Assembly: GCA_006384855.1 (NCBI GenBank)
Contig: VCJN01000053.1
Location: forward strand, 111,722-175,721
Length of the DNA: 64,000 nucleotides
Source: Tetraselmis striata
Taxonomy: Eukaryota; Chlorophyta; Chlorodendrophyceae; Chlorodendrales; Chlorodendraceae
Direction of reading: 5' to 3'
Shown in pieces: positions 61,004 to 64,000 of the stretch; position 1 is the first letter of the stretch; each line of letters begins with the position of its first letter. Position numbers and translations under genes: made by a program. A model generated the notes under the pieces. It saw nothing but the letters and a program-made list of their open reading frames with translations. It was not told the DNA's origin and searched no databases.

Positions 61004-61904
61004 AGTTATCATTCGTCAACGAAACGCGCGCGCGGGATACGCCTAGCATTATAGGAACCGCGGCACCCGCCGATAAAACCGGGCCTTTCTCCGACGGTCC
61101 AGCACCCGCAGCTGACCCCAAGTTATGATTCGCAAATGAAAGGAGCGCGTGGGACGCGCAATACGCCCTCATCCGCTGCGGCCTCCTCCTCCAGCCACGC
61201 ATCGTCATAACCGTACCCATCAGCTCGCGTATGGAGACGTGCATGCCGGGCCGGGTGGCATGAGCGCCTCGCAGCTGGGGTTGCTACTCTTGCCTTAAGG
61301 GATGGCCGGCCCACAGGGCCGCAAGCCCGAAGCCCCCACTGCCAGCAGACTGCCGAGGTCGGGGTGCAGCCCGGAGCCCCGCGCGGTCAGCCCCACGGGT
61401 CATGTGGCCGCCGATGAGCCGAACAAAGCCGCACAAGCCCAGCCGGCCTCCCCAAACGGCGAGGGCAGCCCACAGGGCCGCAAGCGCGAAGCGCCCAAAC
61501 CGCCTTCGCGCGCCGGGTGTGCCTGCCAAGAGGCCGATGCACCCCACGCCCCTTAAGGTCCCCGGCGGCGAAGCGCATGAGATGTGCGCCGAGGAAACAA
61601 GCCGGGCGCGGGAGGGTTGGGGGAGGAGGAGGGGGGGGGTGCATGCATGCTCGGGTCATGCTGGGGGCGATCTATAGCAGGAAATACGCTCCTACAATGG
61701 AAGGGGGATTCGGTCGGAGGAACGAGCTCCTACAACGTTCCTCCGACCATTCATAGGGGGGGGGGGGGGGGGGGGATGACATCACCGACGAATGATAGCT
61801 TAGGGGGCGGTGCGGCGACCGCTTTCCTAATGTCGGGTAATCCGGAAGAATCCGTGCGTTTTTAATATTGATGTAGGAGTTTCATTGACGAATGATAACT
61901 TATG
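61004..61904. mobile_element. TIR element with AAGTTATCATTCGTCAA ends (about 900 bp)
   Basis: AAGTTATCATTCGTCAACGA at the left end (61004) and its complement with one mismatch over 23 bases at the right end (to 61904) form terminal inverted repeats. A second, weaker copy of the right end lies at about 61786-61802. The interior is GC-rich, with a repeated CCCACAGGGCCGCAAG motif (about 61311 and 61470), and has no transposase. No target duplication could be identified. A partial relative lies at 55445-55605. Confidence 0.65.
61712..61748. repeat. Perfect inverted repeat, 13-base arms
   Basis: GGTCGGAGGAACG and CGTTCCTCCGACC flank an 11-base loop inside the TIR element, next to a G run at 61757-61774. 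Confidence 0.9.
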
Positions 61905-63039
61905 CCTAAAGATTAGCGACTTCAGCGACAAAATATCATACCGTATGATCATGGTCACAATCGCTACAGGAGATACAGATGTACCAGTGTGTTTATTTAC
62001 AACTAATAAGTCGCGGATGGTCTGGAACTGGCCGTCTTGATATATTGCGTCCAACACCGGTAGCTCGTAGTGATGTGAATTACAATCAAAACCAACTACA
62101 AATCAAGTAATCTAGCAGGATTTCTTTCTGGATTTATGTATGAATTTCTTGAATGTTGCACCTAGCGCATGTAGCATTTATTAGCAGTTGTTGGGGGTTC
62201 CCTCCACCTGGCGCGCATTGCGCGCGTTCATCGCCTGCGACACACTGATCCACGTAGCGCACATACAACTCGCGCAGCTACACATCATACTCAAACCTGC
62301 GCACGAACCGTTGTACTATGAACGTGCTAATATACCCAAATTTGACGTAGAAAACTGCCGCACAACGAGCACGGTCAACTCCATCACATCATTGTGAGCT
62401 CGAGGTAGAATTACATAGAAACTAGCGGCTCTATGCTGTCCCCATCTTCCAGCATCTTCGCCCCCCGCCTACCATGTGGCGGGCCGCGTCGATGCTCGCG
62501 GGTTCGTCTCGTGCAAGACGCTTTAGCTTTCCCGCACGCTAGACCCGCGTGTGAAGACCCACGCGGTACCGTCCACTTGAGTGCGAATAGCCCGCCTTTG
62601 CCAATCCTGCTGACCTTGTCGAATTTAAATCGCAACTTCGAAAGGCAAGCGCTAAGACATCGCGCCTCCGCCCTCCTAACCACCATTCCGACCGCGCGTG
62701 TTGCTAGGGTTTATGGTACCAGAGGGCAGGGCCCCTTTACGTGTTCCCATCGACATGGCACGCTCCATCTTGGCGCCGCGTGCTCGGCGCCTCGGCGTGG
62801 CCGGCCGATTAAATTTCCTACCTCGGCATTGGTCGCGATGCTATGCTCGACAGCATGTTGCCGACTAGACTACCGTAGTCGAACGAGCCGCCCCGTCTGG
62901 TCGGCTACTCCCGCCCCGACGCGCCACGGGTACGCGACCTAGGGCGGTCGACGCACGTGGCCGACGGACGAGGGCGAGCACCTACTCGCCAACCGCGCAG
63001 CCAAGCGTCCTCAGACCACGTCCCGAATATTGCCCTCCC
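61905..63039. other. Region left of the RT pseudogene
   Basis: 61.9-62.4 kb is AT-richer with no gene. The plus-strand open frame 62433-62942 may be upstream retroelement sequence but shows no recognised motif. Confidence 0.35.
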
Positions 63040-64000
63040 GGGTTATTAGACTACATGCGTCACCGAGTGCGACGCAGCTGGCATGCATGGGCCAACATCG
63101 GCGCCGGGGGCAAGGTCGTCGATGTGATGCTCAACGGCGTGCGCATCCCGTTCAAGGACGGGCCATGCCGCCCGCCCCCTTACCAAGGCGTCTCGATGGA
63201 GGACGCGACCCCCGACCAACTACTAGCGCTTCATGGACGGTGAGTTGGCTCGCTTCGTGCCTAGCGGAGCATGGGAGGAGGGCCATTATTCGCGGTGGGT
63301 CTCTGGACTCTTTCTTGTCTACAAGCCCGGTGTCAACAAGTGACGACTCATCATCGACCTGCGGCCCCTCATCCGGTAATGTGAGAAGCGAGACATACCT
63401 GAGCTTCAAGACCCTCACCCGGCTGCTTCATCTGGCTTGACCAAGCGACTAGATGGTGTTCATACATACATGTAAGACAGCTTGTACGGCGTCGTCAGCA
63501 TTGCCCCCGAGGACCGAAATTAATTCGTCACCGTCGACTACCAAGGCAAGCTCTACCGGTTGGTGGGGCTCCCCATAGGCTGGAGTCTGAGCACCTACTA
63601 CTTGTGTTCCTTCACTGCCGCGTTCAACCGCCACTTGCGTCGCCCCGATTTCACAGTAACCCCCGCCCACGGCGTGCGTCGGTCCAAGCCCAACATAGGC
63701 TGACGACAGACGTTACGAATCCACTTATGCGGCTGCTGCATGCTCCCCTATATGGACGGCTTTATGTTCTTTGCGCCGAATCGATCGCATGCCTACGCCG
63801 TGCGCGACCACATCACCTCCCTCATGGGAAGGCTAGGCATCCTCCGACACCCCGACAAGGGCCAGTGGGAGCCAATACAAGCACTAGAGCACCTCGGCCT
63901 CGAGTTATTCGACTCACGGAATGGTACGATTCGCCCCCCGTCCTGCGGAAACTCGAGTCACTCGTTGCCATGGCCCTCGATCTCATCCGCCGTTCTGAGC
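63040..64000 (+). pseudogene. Degenerate reverse transcriptase, probably DIRS/Ngaro-like (runs off window)
   Basis: Blocks in order across several frames: VLNGVRIPFKDGP-like (VMLNGVRIPFKDGP), SGAWEEGHYSRWVSGLFLV, RLIIDLRPL, IAPEDRN, VDYQGKLYRLVGLPIGWSLS, CSFTAAFNRHLRRP and the catalytic box LPYMDGFMFF at about 63742-63771, where the usual second Asp is Gly. Then come HITSLMGRLGILRHPDKGQW and LEHLGLELFD. Stops at about 63343 (TGA) and later, plus frameshifts, show that it is dead. GWSLS-type box 4 and the following order are like RTs of tyrosine-recombinase retrotransposons, but the clade cannot be fixed by eye. Confidence 0.7.

Overview
The window is nuclear DNA of a eukaryote, most likely a chlorophyte green alga of the Chlamydomonas/Volvox type. 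The reasons are an intact nuclear psaG with a plastid transit peptide, short GT-AG introns in every gene I could model, high GC, many long G or C homopolymer runs and (CA)n, candidate TGTAA poly(A) signals, and tyrosine-recombinase retroelements with split direct repeats like those described from Chlamydomonas and Volvox. There are no bacterial operons, rRNA genes or CRISPR arrays. All gene models here were assembled by eye from reading frames and splice sites.

Layout. 1-6670 and 14474-21177 are copies of one segment (about 98% identical by eye). They fit a tandem duplication of about 14.5 kb with its junction at 6670|6671. Inside the unit, on the minus strand, lie a TrhO/TSTD2-type rhodanese gene (11681-15966 complete; 357-1478 cut by the window edge), an FSH1-type serine hydrolase (7698-11121), and a decayed gag plus tyrosine-recombinase retroelement. 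The right copy runs on into 20929-30285, the most unusual locus. There, a 14-exon minus-strand gene ending in a beta-class (N6/N4-type) DNA methyltransferase domain is divergent from a plus-strand, Cys-rich, transposase-like gene. Introns of both genes hold arrays of the same 24-bp minisatellite.

30.7-42.5 kb is a repeat zone: a TOC1-like non-autonomous split-repeat element (30745-33032), a 5'-truncated LINE with a 17-bp target duplication (33106-34774), the best-preserved gag + tyrosine-recombinase element with 187-bp direct repeats (34855-38108), a hAT-like TIR element with an 8-bp target duplication (39298-40120), an unrecognised decayed ORF, and a tRNA-derived SINE.

43.5-52.9 kb is host gene space: a C2H2 zinc-finger protein (43647-45389, plus), an FAD-dependent DAO/sarcosine-oxidase-like enzyme (46355-48815, minus), a second SINE, and an RRM protein with a C-terminal FoP/ALYREF-like tail (50875-52884, minus). 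53.2-58.2 kb is again nested retroelement debris. psaG (60135-60530, minus) follows, then a TIR element (61004-61904), and the window ends in a degenerate reverse transcriptase (63040-64000).

The host genes are unrelated housekeeping or photosynthetic functions. The connected biology is among the mobile elements: elements with gag and recombinase but no reverse transcriptase, a separate RT pseudogene that could represent the partner class, and a methyltransferase/transposase-like gene pair that looks like part of a large DNA element.
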